Assembly: GCF_000559085.1 (NCBI RefSeq)
Contig: NZ_JALN02000002.1
Location: 310,001 to 374,000 of the forward strand
Direction of reading: 5' to 3'
From: Mycolicibacterium aromaticivorans JS19b1 = JCM 16368
Lineage (GTDB): Bacteria; Actinomycetota; Actinomycetes; Mycobacteriales; Mycobacteriaceae
DNA length: 64,000 bases
This document shows, piece after piece, positions 45,772-54,394 of this stretch. Each line of letters opens with the position of its first letter. The first letter of the stretch is position 1. The notes beneath the pieces were generated by a model. The model was not told the origin of the DNA. It was given only the letters and a program-made list of their open reading frames with translations, and did no database searches. The position numbers and the translations under genes were made by a program.

Positions 45772-46053
45772 TCAGCGCGATCGCCGCGGAATCTGGTAGG
45801 CGGCGCGAATCTCGTCCTCACCGTAGGTGCGGCCGAGGGTAACGTCGGATTCAGACTCTGCGACGGATTCGGCGATGCCGGGCTGCGACAGCCAGTACAG
45901 CGTCTCTTGGATCGACTCCCATTCATCGACGCCGATCAGTACCGCGGCCGGTAAACCATTCTTGGTGATGGTGATCTGATCCCGCGTCTCACATACGGCG
46001 TCGACATACTCGTTGATCTTGCTTTTCAGCTGCGATATCGGGAGTATCCTCAT
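45772..46053 (-). CDS. Phd/YefM-type antitoxin
   Basis: The 93-residue product starts with the Phd/YefM-like sequence RILPISQLKSKINEYVDAVC, then ITITKNGLPAAVLIGVDEWE. An acidic C-terminal tail would bind the toxin. It is immediately upstream of the RelE-like gene and likely represses the pair's promoter. Confidence 0.87.
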   Translation of the reverse strand: MRILPISQLKSKINEYVDAVCETRDQITITKNGLPAAVLIGVDEWESIQETLYWLSQPGIAESVAESESDVTLGRTYGEDEIRAAYQIPRRSR

Positions 46054-46098
46054 GATGAACAGTGTAGACCCAAATATAGGTCTGTACCAGACCTGTAT

Positions 46099-46506
46099 TT
46101 AGCCGATAACAGAGAGATTATGCCAGCGGTAATTTGCTGTCCCCCTGTCTGTCTGTCCGCCGGTCTGGCGCTGGGAGTGTTCCCGACGCTGGGGTTGCCC
46201 GAGCAGACCTACCGTACGTGGCAGCGCGACGCCCCCGTTCAAATTCACCGCACTGGCGGTGTGCTTGCCCACATTCGCGACACCGAGGACATTCACAGCG
46301 ATGATCTCGGGCGCTGACTCCGTCTCCGGCCCCGGTATAGGGGACTCCAACACCGAAGGCCCCTTGGCGGCAATGCTGTACTCGGCGGCGATCACCGGCG
46401 AAGGGATGGACTGGGTACTGCTGGCCGTCGGCAACATGGAGTCGGACGATGACAAGGTTCCCACTAAGCTGGGCAGGCAGATGGCAGCGACGGCTGTTCG
46501 GGTCAA
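46099..46506 (-). CDS. putative small secreted protein
   Basis: From TTG 46506, which overlaps the TetR stop as TTGA, the 135-residue product begins with a signal-peptide-like stretch TRTAVAAICLPSLVGTLSSS. A Ser/Pro/Glu-rich segment and GGVALPRTVGLLGQP follow. No family recognised. An in-frame longer start at 46617 would overlap tetR further. The gene could be spurious; the coupling supports it. Confidence 0.4.
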   Translation of the reverse strand: MTRTAVAAICLPSLVGTLSSSDSMLPTASSTQSIPSPVIAAEYSIAAKGPSVLESPIPGPETESAPEIIAVNVLGVANVGKHTASAVNLNGGVALPRTVGLLGQPQRREHSQRQTGGQTDRGTANYRWHNLSVIG

Positions 46507-47120
46507 TTTGCGGTAGCGTTGCCGGACAGCAGCAGTTGCACGGCTCGGTCGATGTGGTCCCGGGCCTGCGCGGCCGTTACCCGTTTGCGGATGAATCCAA
46601 CGAGGTTGGCCAGCCAAACATCGGCGACCAGGCCGGCAATCTGACGGTCATAGTCGGTGGGATCGCCGCCACCGAGGGTTCTGGCCAGGAGTCGTTCGAT
46701 CACGTTGGCCGCCTGGTTGACCGCGCTGGCGGCAGTGGTGTCGGCGACGACGAACGCGCGAGTCATCGCTTCGGTCAGCTGGGGGTCGCGCTGCCAGTCG
46801 GAGTGCAGGTGCGCGGTGAGCATTCCCAGCCGCTGCTGGGGTGTGGAGGCGACGGTCGACCAATCGCGGGAAGCGTCGAGGCGTTGGAACTCACGGGTCA
46901 GCGCCGACACGAGCAGATGGGTCTTCGACGGGAAACATCGGTACAACGTGCCCACAGCAATACCCACCTGCTCGGCTACAACCCGCATCTGGACGGCTTC
47001 ATAGCCACCTGCGGCGGCCGCCGTCAACGTCGCGTCCAGGATCACGTCGTGACGACGGCTGGACGTGTGGGGACCCCGCGTCGACACGGCCGCTCGTCGT
47101 ATCGAATTCGCCTCGGGCAC
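46503..47120 (-). CDS. TetR regulator resembling KstR
   Basis: The 205-residue product starts at GTG 47120. Its N-terminal TetR HTH includes GGYEAVQMRVVAEQVGIAVG and TLYRCFPSKTHLLVSALTRE. These segments recall KstR, the mycobacterial repressor of cholesterol catabolism. The ligand-binding C-terminal domain follows (LTEAMTRAFVVADTTAASAV). Its promoter-side flank is occupied by an IS256 element that starts 16 bp upstream. It may regulate the catabolic genes on the far side of that element, or a scattered regulon. Confidence 0.85.
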   Translation of the reverse strand: MPEANSIRRAAVSTRGPHTSSRRHDVILDATLTAAAAGGYEAVQMRVVAEQVGIAVGTLYRCFPSKTHLLVSALTREFQRLDASRDWSTVASTPQQRLGMLTAHLHSDWQRDPQLTEAMTRAFVVADTTAASAVNQAANVIERLLARTLGGGDPTDYDRQIAGLVADVWLANLVGFIRKRVTAAQARDHIDRAVQLLLSGNATAN

Positions 47121-47135
47121 TGCCGATGTGACATA

Positions 47136-48623
47136 GAGCAATGATCAGAACCTGTGGATGAGCCTCGGTGAGGGGGCGTGAAAGTGGGCGCACCTTCCCG
47201 AGGATGATCTGAATATCCGAAGGTCCGATCATGAGCCGGCGTTGGCGCGCTGGTTCGGGAAGGTACGCCCATGCTCACCGTAGTTCACGATGCCATCGAG
47301 GCCAACGAAAGCACTGGCGGTGCTGGTCGGTCGTTGTTGGACGAGATCGTCCGCGACGGCGCCCGTCAGATGCTGGCCGCCGCGTTGAAGGCTGAGGTCG
47401 CCGCCTACGTGGCCCAGTTCGCCGATCAGCTCGATGAGAAGGGGCATCGGCTGGTGGTCCGCAACGGCTATCACCAGGCCCGCGAGGTGCTGACGGCAGC
47501 CGGGGCAGTTGAGGTGAAAGCACCGCGAGTCAACGACAAACGCGTCGACCCCGACACCGGTGAACGGAAACGGTTCTCCTCGGCGATCCTGCCGGCCTGG
47601 GCACGCAAGTCACCGCAGATGAGCGAAGTGCTGCCGCTGCTGTACCTGCACGGGCTGTCCACCAGCGACTTCACCCCCGCTCTGGAGCAGTTCCTGGGCT
47701 CGGGTGCCGGGCTCTCGGCCACCACGATCACCCGGCTGACCAGCCAGTGGCAGGACGAGGCCCGCGCGTTTGCCGCCCGGGACCTGTCGGGCACCGACTA
47801 CGTCTACCTGTGGGTCGACGGCATCCACCTCAAGGTCCGCCTGGACCAGGAAAAGCTGTGTCTGCTGGTGATGCTCGGCGTGCGCGCGGACGGCCGCAAA
47901 GAGCTCGTGGCGATCACCGACGGCTACCGGGAATCGACCGAGTCGTGGGCTGATCTGCTGCGCGACTGTAAACGACGCGGCATGACCGCACCCGTGCTCG
48001 CCGTCGGCGATGGCGCACTCGGCTTCTGGAAAGCGGTACGCGAGGTGTTCCCGGCCACCAAAGAACAGCGGTGCTGGTTTCATAAGCAAGCCAATGTGCT
48101 TGCCGCCCTGCCGAAATCAGCGCACGCGTCGGCGTTGTCGGCGCTCAAGGAGATCTACAACGCCGAGGATATCGACAAGGCCCAGTTCGCGGTCAAGGCC
48201 TTCACGGTCGACTTCGGGGCCAAGTACCCCAAGGCGGTCGCCAAGATCACCGACGATCTGGACACCCTACTGGAGTTCTACCACTATCCCGCCGAGCACT
48301 GGATCCACCTACGCACGACAAATCCGATCGAAAGCACCTTTGCCACAGTACGTTTGAGAACCAAGGTCACCAAGGGGCCGGGATCACGTGCGGCTGGTCT
48401 GGCCATGGCCTACAAGCTCATCGACGCCGCCGCGGCCCGCTGGCGTGCCGTCAACGCACCACACCTGGTCGCCCTGGTCCGCGCCGGCGCGGTCTTCCAC
48501 AAGGGCAAACTGCTCGAACGCCCCACCGAAATCACCCCACCGACACCGCCCTCAGACGGCGATCAGCAAGCCGGAACGGAGGTCGCCTGAAACACGCCGA
48601 TCCACAGGTATTGACAATTCCTC
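47136..48623. mobile_element. IS256-family element with 9-bp target duplication
   Basis: The 1,488-bp element starts GAGCAATGATCAGAACCTGTG and ends, on the other strand, GAGGAATTGTCAATACCTGTG. The 9-bp direct repeat TGTGACATA flanks it at 47127-47135 and 48624-48632. It lies between the TetR gene and the catabolic operon and is oriented to read toward the operon end. Confidence 0.92.
47271..48590 (+). CDS. IS256-family transposase, second element
   Basis: The 439-residue protein has the mutator transposase core: YVYLWVDGIHLKVRLDQE, VLAVGDGALGFWKAVREVFP, RCWFHKQANVLAALPK and NPIESTFATVRLR with the final acidic residue. It is intact. It belongs to a different IS256 subgroup from the one in kinase 1 and shows little similarity outside the catalytic motifs. 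Confidence 0.95.
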   Translation: MLTVVHDAIEANESTGGAGRSLLDEIVRDGARQMLAAALKAEVAAYVAQFADQLDEKGHRLVVRNGYHQAREVLTAAGAVEVKAPRVNDKRVDPDTGERKRFSSAILPAWARKSPQMSEVLPLLYLHGLSTSDFTPALEQFLGSGAGLSATTITRLTSQWQDEARAFAARDLSGTDYVYLWVDGIHLKVRLDQEKLCLLVMLGVRADGRKELVAITDGYRESTESWADLLRDCKRRGMTAPVLAVGDGALGFWKAVREVFPATKEQRCWFHKQANVLAALPKSAHASALSALKEIYNAEDIDKAQFAVKAFTVDFGAKYPKAVAKITDDLDTLLEFYHYPAEHWIHLRTTNPIESTFATVRLRTKVTKGPGSRAAGLAMAYKLIDAAAARWRAVNAPHLVALVRAGAVFHKGKLLERPTEITPPTPPSDGDQQAGTEVA

Positions 48624-48652
48624 TGTGACATAAGAGCCCTTCGTGGTTGCCG

Positions 48653-48841
48653 TCACAGCGGCCCATCCGGCGAGTTGGGAAACGTCTGGCTCGTGGCGGC
48701 GAACCGTTTCAGCAGGTCACCGAAGCCCGATAGATCACCATGGGCGGCGAAATGATCGGTGTTGACGGTGACGACCACTGCGCGGGGGGTGAAGCAGCGG
48801 GTGACCCCATCGCTACCCGTGCCCGCGCTGATGATGGTCAA
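48653..48841 (-). CDS. small protein at the end of the catabolic operon
   Basis: The 62-residue product overlaps the stop of the LigJ-like gene by ATGA. Its sequence (TNTDHFAAHGDLSGFGDLLKRF-like core, FPNSPDGPL end) matches nothing I know. It may be a real small protein or the head of a gene shortened before the IS arrived; its stop is 21 bp from the IS duplication. Confidence 0.45.
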   Translation of the reverse strand: MTIISAGTGSDGVTRCFTPRAVVVTVNTDHFAAHGDLSGFGDLLKRFAATSQTFPNSPDGPL

Positions 48842-49848
48842 AGCACGTGTCCCGCAGCGGTCAAACGGTCGTCGAGGCGTGGGTAAACGCGTCGGGCGTT
48901 GATTTCGAACACTCTGCGTGCGTGCTCAGGAAGTAGGTGGAGTTCGTCGATGTAACGTTTGGTGTCGTCCCACGCAGCACCTGTCTGGGGATTGCATCCC
49001 CGCACCGCACCCATCATCTCCGAACCAAAAATGACGTTGTCGGCGCCAATCACGCGCAACAACAGATCGACACCCGGTCGATGGTAAACGCAGCTGTCGA
49101 AAAACACGTTGGTCATGACGTGACTTGTTATGTCACCTCGGTTGAACCTTTCCGCCAGACCGTGGTAGCGACCCCAGTGGTAAGGCACGGCGCCGCCGCC
49201 ATGCGGGATTACGAGTCGAAGGGCGGGAAAGTGACTGAAGAGGTCCCCTTCTATCAACTGCATGAAGACAGTAGTATCGCCGTGCAAATAGTGTGCGCCG
49301 AGCGTGGAGACATTGGGATTGCACGAGGTCGAAACATGGATCATGGCCGGCACGTTGAGCTCAGCAAGGGTCTCGTAGAGCGGATACCACGACTCATCTG
49401 TCATCGGTTTGCCGGACCACAGCCCGCCCGACGGGTCGGGGTTGAGGTTGCAGCCAACGAAGCCAAGTTCTGACACGCACCGCCGGAGCTCTTCGATGCA
49501 AGCCTTCAGGTTGCCGTCCGGTGTCTGCGGGAGCTGACAGACCGCGGCGAAATTGTTGGGGAACAGTTCGACGGCTCGGTGCACCAAGTCGTTGCAGGCC
49601 CTCGCCCACGTGGACGCTAGTCCGGGATCGTCAACATGATGCTCCATGCCTGAGGCTTTGGGGGAGAACAGCACCATGTCCACTCCGCGTTGGCGCATCA
49701 GCTCGAGTTGATTGGCCTCGAGGCTGTCGCGGATCTCATCGTCGCTGATCCGAGCCGACCTAGGGTTACATCCGCCCAGCTGTGCGTCACGAAACTGTTG
49801 GTGGGCGTGCGGCGTCGTGGTGTAGTGGCCGTGGCAGTCGATGATCAT
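48838..49848 (-). CDS. ligJ: LigJ-like 4-oxalomesaconate hydratase
   Basis: The 336-residue protein is an amidohydrolase-superfamily member. It starts MIIDCHGHYTTTP, giving the HxH metal pair (H6, H8), and has H171, H216 and E277 (FGSEMMG) at places fitting the LigJ site. LigJ adds water to 4-oxalomesaconate to give 4-carboxy-4-hydroxy-2-oxoadipate, in protocatechuate 4,5-cleavage. The next gene upstream encodes the matching aldolase, which supports the assignment. Confidence 0.82.
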   Translation of the reverse strand: MIIDCHGHYTTTPHAHQQFRDAQLGGCNPRSARISDDEIRDSLEANQLELMRQRGVDMVLFSPKASGMEHHVDDPGLASTWARACNDLVHRAVELFPNNFAAVCQLPQTPDGNLKACIEELRRCVSELGFVGCNLNPDPSGGLWSGKPMTDESWYPLYETLAELNVPAMIHVSTSCNPNVSTLGAHYLHGDTTVFMQLIEGDLFSHFPALRLVIPHGGGAVPYHWGRYHGLAERFNRGDITSHVMTNVFFDSCVYHRPGVDLLLRVIGADNVIFGSEMMGAVRGCNPQTGAAWDDTKRYIDELHLLPEHARRVFEINARRVYPRLDDRLTAAGHVL

Positions 49849-50552
49849 GACAGCGTGTCCAGACTGTCGACGTAGGTGAGGCCGGCATCGGCGAGTCTCC
49901 CGCGCATCTCGTGCACGTCAATGCTGAGTTCTCCGCGCCGATACCTATCTCGCAAGGCAGCCTCGCGGGCAGTGCGTTGTTGCGTTGCGTTCAGCACTTC
50001 GATGACCGCCGTGCGGGGGACTACGACGACGCCGTCGTCATCGGCGATGATCACATCGCCAGGGTGGACCAGCTGTCCGGCGCACACCATCGGAAGATTG
50101 ATGTTCCCCAACTGTTGCTTGACCGTGCCTTTGGCGCAGATGTGCTTCGACCACACCGGAAAAGCCATCGCAGTCAAGTCGGCGACATCTCGGCAACCCG
50201 CCTCGATGATCAGACCACGGATGCCGCGGGCCTGCGCTGACGCGGCCAACAGATCGCCGAAGTAGCCCGCGTCGGACGGCGAGGTCGGAGCCACCACCAG
50301 CACGTCGCCGGATTGACATAGTTCCACCGCAACATGAATCATCCAGTTGTCGGCGGGGGGTACGCTGACCGTGACGGCGGTGCCTGAAATGTGAGCGCCC
50401 CGGTAAATCGGCCACAACTCTGACGACAGCAATCCCGTCCCCTGTTGCGCCTCGTGAATGGTGGCAACACCATGCTCGCCAAGAGCATCGACGACCTCGG
50501 CTGGGGGCCGGTTGATCATGCGAACGACAATTCCAGCCCGGTTCACTTCCAT
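49845..50552 (-). CDS. 4-carboxy-4-hydroxy-2-oxoadipate aldolase (LigK/RraA type)
   Basis: The 235-residue product has the RraA-like/class II pyruvate aldolase pattern: GVATIHEAQQGTGLLSS, GDVLVVAP, GLIIEAGCRDVADLTAMAFP with the Arg-Asp pair, and VHPGDVIIADDDGVVVVP. It would cleave the LigJ product into pyruvate and oxaloacetate and may decarboxylate oxaloacetate. It overlaps both neighbours. A GTG at 50546 (GTGA overlap) is an alternative start. Confidence 0.84.
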   Translation of the reverse strand: MEVNRAGIVVRMINRPPAEVVDALGEHGVATIHEAQQGTGLLSSELWPIYRGAHISGTAVTVSVPPADNWMIHVAVELCQSGDVLVVAPTSPSDAGYFGDLLAASAQARGIRGLIIEAGCRDVADLTAMAFPVWSKHICAKGTVKQQLGNINLPMVCAGQLVHPGDVIIADDDGVVVVPRTAVIEVLNATQQRTAREAALRDRYRRGELSIDVHEMRGRLADAGLTYVDSLDTLS

Positions 50553-51652
50553 GGCATCAACGACACATGTATGACGTCCGGATCAGCCTTACCGCCAACG
50601 CAGTTGATTGCACGGTCGACGTGATCGAGGCCGAATGTGTGCGTGGTCAGCCGTTCCAGCGGGAACCGGTGCGAAGCTAGCTGCTCCAACGCGAGTTCGC
50701 AGGCTTGGAAGCTATGGCCGCGGGCGCTCTTGATGGTAATCGCCTTCTCGGTCAGCTTCTTGAGCGGGAAATCAGGAAATGTCGCCAGTTCTCCTTGAAG
50801 GACCATCGCGCCGCCGCGACGCTTGAGCACGTCGATGCCAACTAGCACCGGTGCGACGCCCGCTCCGGCCGTACAGTCCAACACCACGTCGACCCCCTCG
50901 CCGCCGGTGATTTCGCTGATCCGTTCCACCGGGTCCTCGTTCGACACGTTGATCACGCAGTCGGCGCCGAGGGTCTTCGCAAGTTCGAGTCGTGCGGCAT
51001 CGCCGGCGGTTCCGGTGACGATGATCAACGAGGCGCCGGCCTGTTTTGCGGTGACTGTCTGCGACAGCCCTTGTTGCCCAGGACCTTGGATGAGTACGGT
51101 GGACCCGTATCCGACTCGTGCGTCGAACAGCGTCCACTCGATGCCGTTAGAGAGCGGCGTCACGATTCCCGCAAGCTCGTTAGATACCTCGTCGGGCACC
51201 TTATGCAGCACCGCATTCCAGGGCAGATAGACATACTGTGCGAATCCTCCCCATAGGTGGAAGGGATTCTCGGCGGAGGTGTAGCCGTAGCGCCGGGCGT
51301 CGCGGTTGGTTCGCCAGTCCGTGGCCTCGCAGTGGCGGTACTGGCCGCGGTGACACCACTCGCATTGATAGCAGGGCACGTAGTGCTCCAGGAAGACGCG
51401 ATCACCCTCGCGTACCCCGCGCAGCTTGGTGAACTCGCGGCCCGCCTTGGCGATCACGCCGACGTTCTCGTGACCCATGATCACCGGCCCCGATATCACC
51501 GGCTTGGCGTACATCTTCACGTCGGTGCCGCAGATCCCGGCAACATCGACTTTCATCAACGCGCCGTCATCGGGGATGTCGGGCATCGGGAATTCGCGCA
51601 ATTCAGTTGTGTTGGCGGCGGTTCGAACCGCCGCCAAGACCTGCTCGACCAT
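50543..51652 (-). CDS. zinc-containing alcohol dehydrogenase (MDR)
   Basis: The 369-residue product has GICGTDVKM and GHENVGVIAKAG for the catalytic zinc. The cysteine cluster CYQCEWCHRGQYRHC is the structural zinc site. The Rossmann motif is in VLIQGPGQQGLSQTVT. It is the first gene of the ligJ-ligK operon. It could oxidise a ring-cleavage or side-chain alcohol/aldehyde; the substrate is unknown. Confidence 0.85.
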   Translation of the reverse strand: MVEQVLAAVRTAANTTELREFPMPDIPDDGALMKVDVAGICGTDVKMYAKPVISGPVIMGHENVGVIAKAGREFTKLRGVREGDRVFLEHYVPCYQCEWCHRGQYRHCEATDWRTNRDARRYGYTSAENPFHLWGGFAQYVYLPWNAVLHKVPDEVSNELAGIVTPLSNGIEWTLFDARVGYGSTVLIQGPGQQGLSQTVTAKQAGASLIIVTGTAGDAARLELAKTLGADCVINVSNEDPVERISEITGGEGVDVVLDCTAGAGVAPVLVGIDVLKRRGGAMVLQGELATFPDFPLKKLTEKAITIKSARGHSFQACELALEQLASHRFPLERLTTHTFGLDHVDRAINCVGGKADPDVIHVSLMPWK

Positions 51653-51690
51653 CCTTGCCCCTTACCAAGCCAACACCACGACAGACCGAC

Positions 51691-51708
51691 TAATGGTATT
51701 ATAGTTTT
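51691..51708. promoter_or_regulatory. shared 18-bp motif, copy 1
   Basis: TAATGGTATTATAGTTTT lies in the 103-bp divergent promoter region between the alcohol dehydrogenase and the decarboxylase-like genes. Copy 2 lies at 56205-56222 on the other strand. The core TAAT-GGT-ATTA is a dyad. It may be an operator or promoter element common to the catabolic operons. Confidence 0.7.
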
Positions 51709-51755
51709 ATTGTCAGCCGACTCCCAAATTCAGGCCGGCAAAGGAATGGCACCAC

Positions 51756-52679
51756 ATGGCAACGATCCAGATGAGGACCGTGGTGCGCCCGCAGGGCAAC
51801 GTGGAGGCGATCGTGGCCCGCGCGGTGGCTCCAGTTGGATTCGCGCTGGACTTGCAACATGAGCCTGTCCTCACGCGGGCGTTTCGTCGCATGGTCCGCG
51901 AGCTTGCCTATGACGTATGCGAAATTTCTTTCACGACCTATCTTTTGGCGAAGGCGCACGGTAAGCCGTTCACCGCGCTGCCGGTGTTCTTGATGCGCGA
52001 CTTCCACCATCGATCAATCAAGGTGAACGTTAACGCGGGGATTCGACACCCAAAAGATCTCGAGGGTCGGCTCGTCGGCGTCAACCGGGGATACACCGTG
52101 ACCACGGGCGTATGGGCGCGAGGAATCCTGGAGTCTGAATACGGCGTAAATCTCGACGCCGTCACATGGGTCATCTCCGACGACGAACACGTCGCCGAAT
52201 ATCGGTTACCCAGCAACGTCGTTAGGGTCTCACCCGGACGCAACTTGTCCGACATGGTCGCGAAAGGAGATCTGGCCGGTGTCATCGGAGTCGAGGTCGA
52301 CCACCCTGACGTCGTGCACTTAATTCCCGAAGCCGGCGACGCAGGTTTCGAGGCACTACGGAAGCGCGGCCACTATCCGATCAACCACCTCATCGTAGTC
52401 AGGGACGACGTCTTGCAGAACTACGACAATGTCGCGCCTATCCTGTTTGATGTCTTCGCCGAGGCGAAGAACAGATACGTCGCGAAACTACGGGACGGTA
52501 CCATCGCGCGGCCCGACGCGAACGACCTCCGCTATCGCCGGGTCATCGAGATCACCGGCGCTGACCCGCTACCGTACGGGATCGGCCCCAATCGCGCGAT
52601 GATCGATGAGCTCATTCGACACGCCGTGAACCAGCACATCCTGGCCGAGCCGCCGCTGATCGAGACCCTTTTCGCCTAA
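51756..52679 (+). CDS. 4,5-dihydroxyphthalate decarboxylase-like protein
   Basis: The 307-residue cytosolic protein has the periplasmic-binding-protein-like fold but no signal peptide. Characteristic stretches are RMVRELAYDVCEISFTTYLL, HGKPFTALPVFLMRDFHH, PKDLEGRLVGVNRGYT and HYPINHLIVVRDDVL. These match the Pht5 group, which decarboxylates 4,5-dihydroxyphthalate to protocatechuate. A related aromatic-carboxylate decarboxylase is also possible. It is transcribed alone, divergently from the LigJ operon. Confidence 0.75.
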   Translation: MATIQMRTVVRPQGNVEAIVARAVAPVGFALDLQHEPVLTRAFRRMVRELAYDVCEISFTTYLLAKAHGKPFTALPVFLMRDFHHRSIKVNVNAGIRHPKDLEGRLVGVNRGYTVTTGVWARGILESEYGVNLDAVTWVISDDEHVAEYRLPSNVVRVSPGRNLSDMVAKGDLAGVIGVEVDHPDVVHLIPEAGDAGFEALRKRGHYPINHLIVVRDDVLQNYDNVAPILFDVFAEAKNRYVAKLRDGTIARPDANDLRYRRVIEITGADPLPYGIGPNRAMIDELIRHAVNQHILAEPPLIETLFA

Positions 52680-52680
52680 G

Positions 52681-53529
52681 TTAAATTTGCGCGAGGAAGT
52701 CAACAAGCCGCCGCTGGACGGTCGTCTGAGTCTGTTCCGCGACCGGGATATCCCAGTACTCGGCCCGCGGCAGGCATTCCTGTAAATACCGTGCAGCAGA
52801 CGTCGCGTGTGAGTTGTCCTGGCCCGGGACGACCAATGCGGGGATTTCCAGCCCTAAGAGGTCTTCGGGGTCGGGGCCGGGGGCGGTGTCGCGGTCAAAC
52901 ATCACCCGGGCCATGCCTGTGATAAGCCACCGATAGCGGTCGCGGTCGTGGCGTGCGAACGCTTCTGCGAAGGCATCGTCGTGGCGGATCACACTTGCCC
53001 ACGGGCCTACTCGAGGGTCCTGGCCGAAAGCGTTCTCGGTGCCCTTCGCTACGCCGACCACCGCCGACAGACCGTTGTCAGCGGCGAATGCCGCGTGACG
53101 GGCAAGCCGATCACGCTGTGTCAAACGGTATTTGACACCACCGGCAGGCGAGTACAGCACCAGGCGCGTGACCCGTTCGCGATGTGAAACCGCGAAAGTG
53201 AGCGCGACGGAGCAGCCCACGCAGCCGCCGATCACGGCGGCGGATTCGACCCCTAGATGGTCGAGCAGTCCCACGCCTTGCTTGGCATAGTGCGTCCAGC
53301 CGACACGCTCCAATCGGCCGCCAGAGCGCCCGGATTCGCGGCGATCGAAAACAATGCAGGTGTAGTGCGACTTGAGGTGATCAAGCATCGCCGTGCGTCG
53401 GTAGATCCCCAGCCCACGCCAATTGTCGATGGTCGCGTTGAAGCCGCCCGGGGCGAACATCAGCAGCGGCGGCCCTGAACCGATGGTCTCGTACTGCGTG
53501 ACAATGCCGTCGATGACTGTGCTCGGCAT
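52681..53529 (-). CDS. alpha/beta hydrolase with Cys at the nucleophile position
   Basis: The 282-residue product starts at ATG 53529 (MPSTVIDGIVTQ). It has the oxyanion/HGG-like region (LLMFAPGGFNATIDNWRG) and the FDRRESGRSG loop. The nucleophile elbow reads GGCVGCS, so Cys replaces the usual Ser. A late His-containing segment is not obvious. Cys nucleophiles occur in dienelactone hydrolases. It could hydrolyse an ester, lactone or C-C bond of a ring-cleavage product. It starts the five-gene run ending at the Rieske gene's operon end. Confidence 0.75.
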   Translation of the reverse strand: MPSTVIDGIVTQYETIGSGPPLLMFAPGGFNATIDNWRGLGIYRRTAMLDHLKSHYTCIVFDRRESGRSGGRLERVGWTHYAKQGVGLLDHLGVESAAVIGGCVGCSVALTFAVSHRERVTRLVLYSPAGGVKYRLTQRDRLARHAAFAADNGLSAVVGVAKGTENAFGQDPRVGPWASVIRHDDAFAEAFARHDRDRYRWLITGMARVMFDRDTAPGPDPEDLLGLEIPALVVPGQDNSHATSAARYLQECLPRAEYWDIPVAEQTQTTVQRRLVDFLAQI

Positions 53530-53554
53530 GTGACCTCCGTGGTGTCCAGTGACG

Positions 53555-54394
53555 TCAGGTCCGCAGCCCGCCCTTGATTTGTCGCCCGGCCCGCACGTCG
53601 TCAGCGTATGCGGCGACAGCGTCGTAACAGATCTGCGCGACGTTGGCATAGGTATTGCTCGGGTTGTCTATCTGTTCTGCGTTGTAGCCGATCGCAGCGG
53701 TCGCGAGGCGCATGCGACCGTCCAGCCAGGGACCGCCGCCCATGCCGCCCACCACGGGAATGCTCACTGCGGCGGCGACCGCAGCACCCACCACAGGGCC
53801 AGCGTTTGTGAAATTCAACATCGCCGCGCCGGCGGCTTCCAAGTTACGTGCCGCTGCGATGAGTTCTTCGACGAGTTCAGCGGGAATCTGGGTATCTGGG
53901 CTCGGCGTGACGCGGTACGGGATACCGTCGCGCAGCGCCGTTTGCGGGGTGATGCCGAATTGCGCAAACACCGGAATGCCTGCTCGGGTCACCGCCGAGA
54001 CGGCCTCTAGATGGTCCGATGCCCCATCGAGCTTGACCATGTCGACACCGGCCTCCTTGACCAGCCGAATAGCGGCTTGCACAGCGGCGCCTGGCCCTTG
54101 CTGGAGCGGGCCGAACGGAAAGTCGCAACTCACCAAGGCCCGGTCGACGCCGCGGCGGACGGCCCGACAAACGGTGACCATCTGGTCCATCGTTACAGCC
54201 AACGGGTTAGGGTCACCCCATAGATTCGTGCCGACGGTGTCGCCCACGGATACGAGGTCCACCCCAACCCGGTCGACGATGCGTGCCATCTGGTAATCCC
54301 AGACCACAATGCCGATTATTTTGCGGCCCTCACGCTTCATTGCTTGCAACTTGGGCACGGTGACCCGGCCGGCCTTGAACTCCTCACCCCTCAT
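53555..54394 (-). CDS. PanB-family (ketopantoate hydroxymethyltransferase-like) protein
   Basis: The 279-residue TIM-barrel protein has PanB signatures: VGVDLVSVGDTVGTNLWGDP (metal and substrate region), VTMDQMV, LVSCDFPFGPLQQGPG and AGVDMVKLDGASDH, plus GIPVFAQFGITPQ. Family members transfer or remove formaldehyde from 2-oxo acids. In a catabolic operon it may instead act as a retro-aldolase on an oxo-acid intermediate. It overlaps the following small-domain gene by ATGA. Confidence 0.78.
   Translation of the reverse strand: MRGEEFKAGRVTVPKLQAMKREGRKIIGIVVWDYQMARIVDRVGVDLVSVGDTVGTNLWGDPNPLAVTMDQMVTVCRAVRRGVDRALVSCDFPFGPLQQGPGAAVQAAIRLVKEAGVDMVKLDGASDHLEAVSAVTRAGIPVFAQFGITPQTALRDGIPYRVTPSPDTQIPAELVEELIAAARNLEAAGAAMLNFTNAGPVVGAAVAAAVSIPVVGGMGGGPWLDGRMRLATAAIGYNAEQIDNPSNTYANVAQICYDAVAAYADDVRAGRQIKGGLRT

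Noticed and set aside
46449..47144. Plus-strand frame of 231 codons opposite the TetR gene
   Set aside because: The minus strand carries a clear TetR protein; this frame has no recognisable domain.
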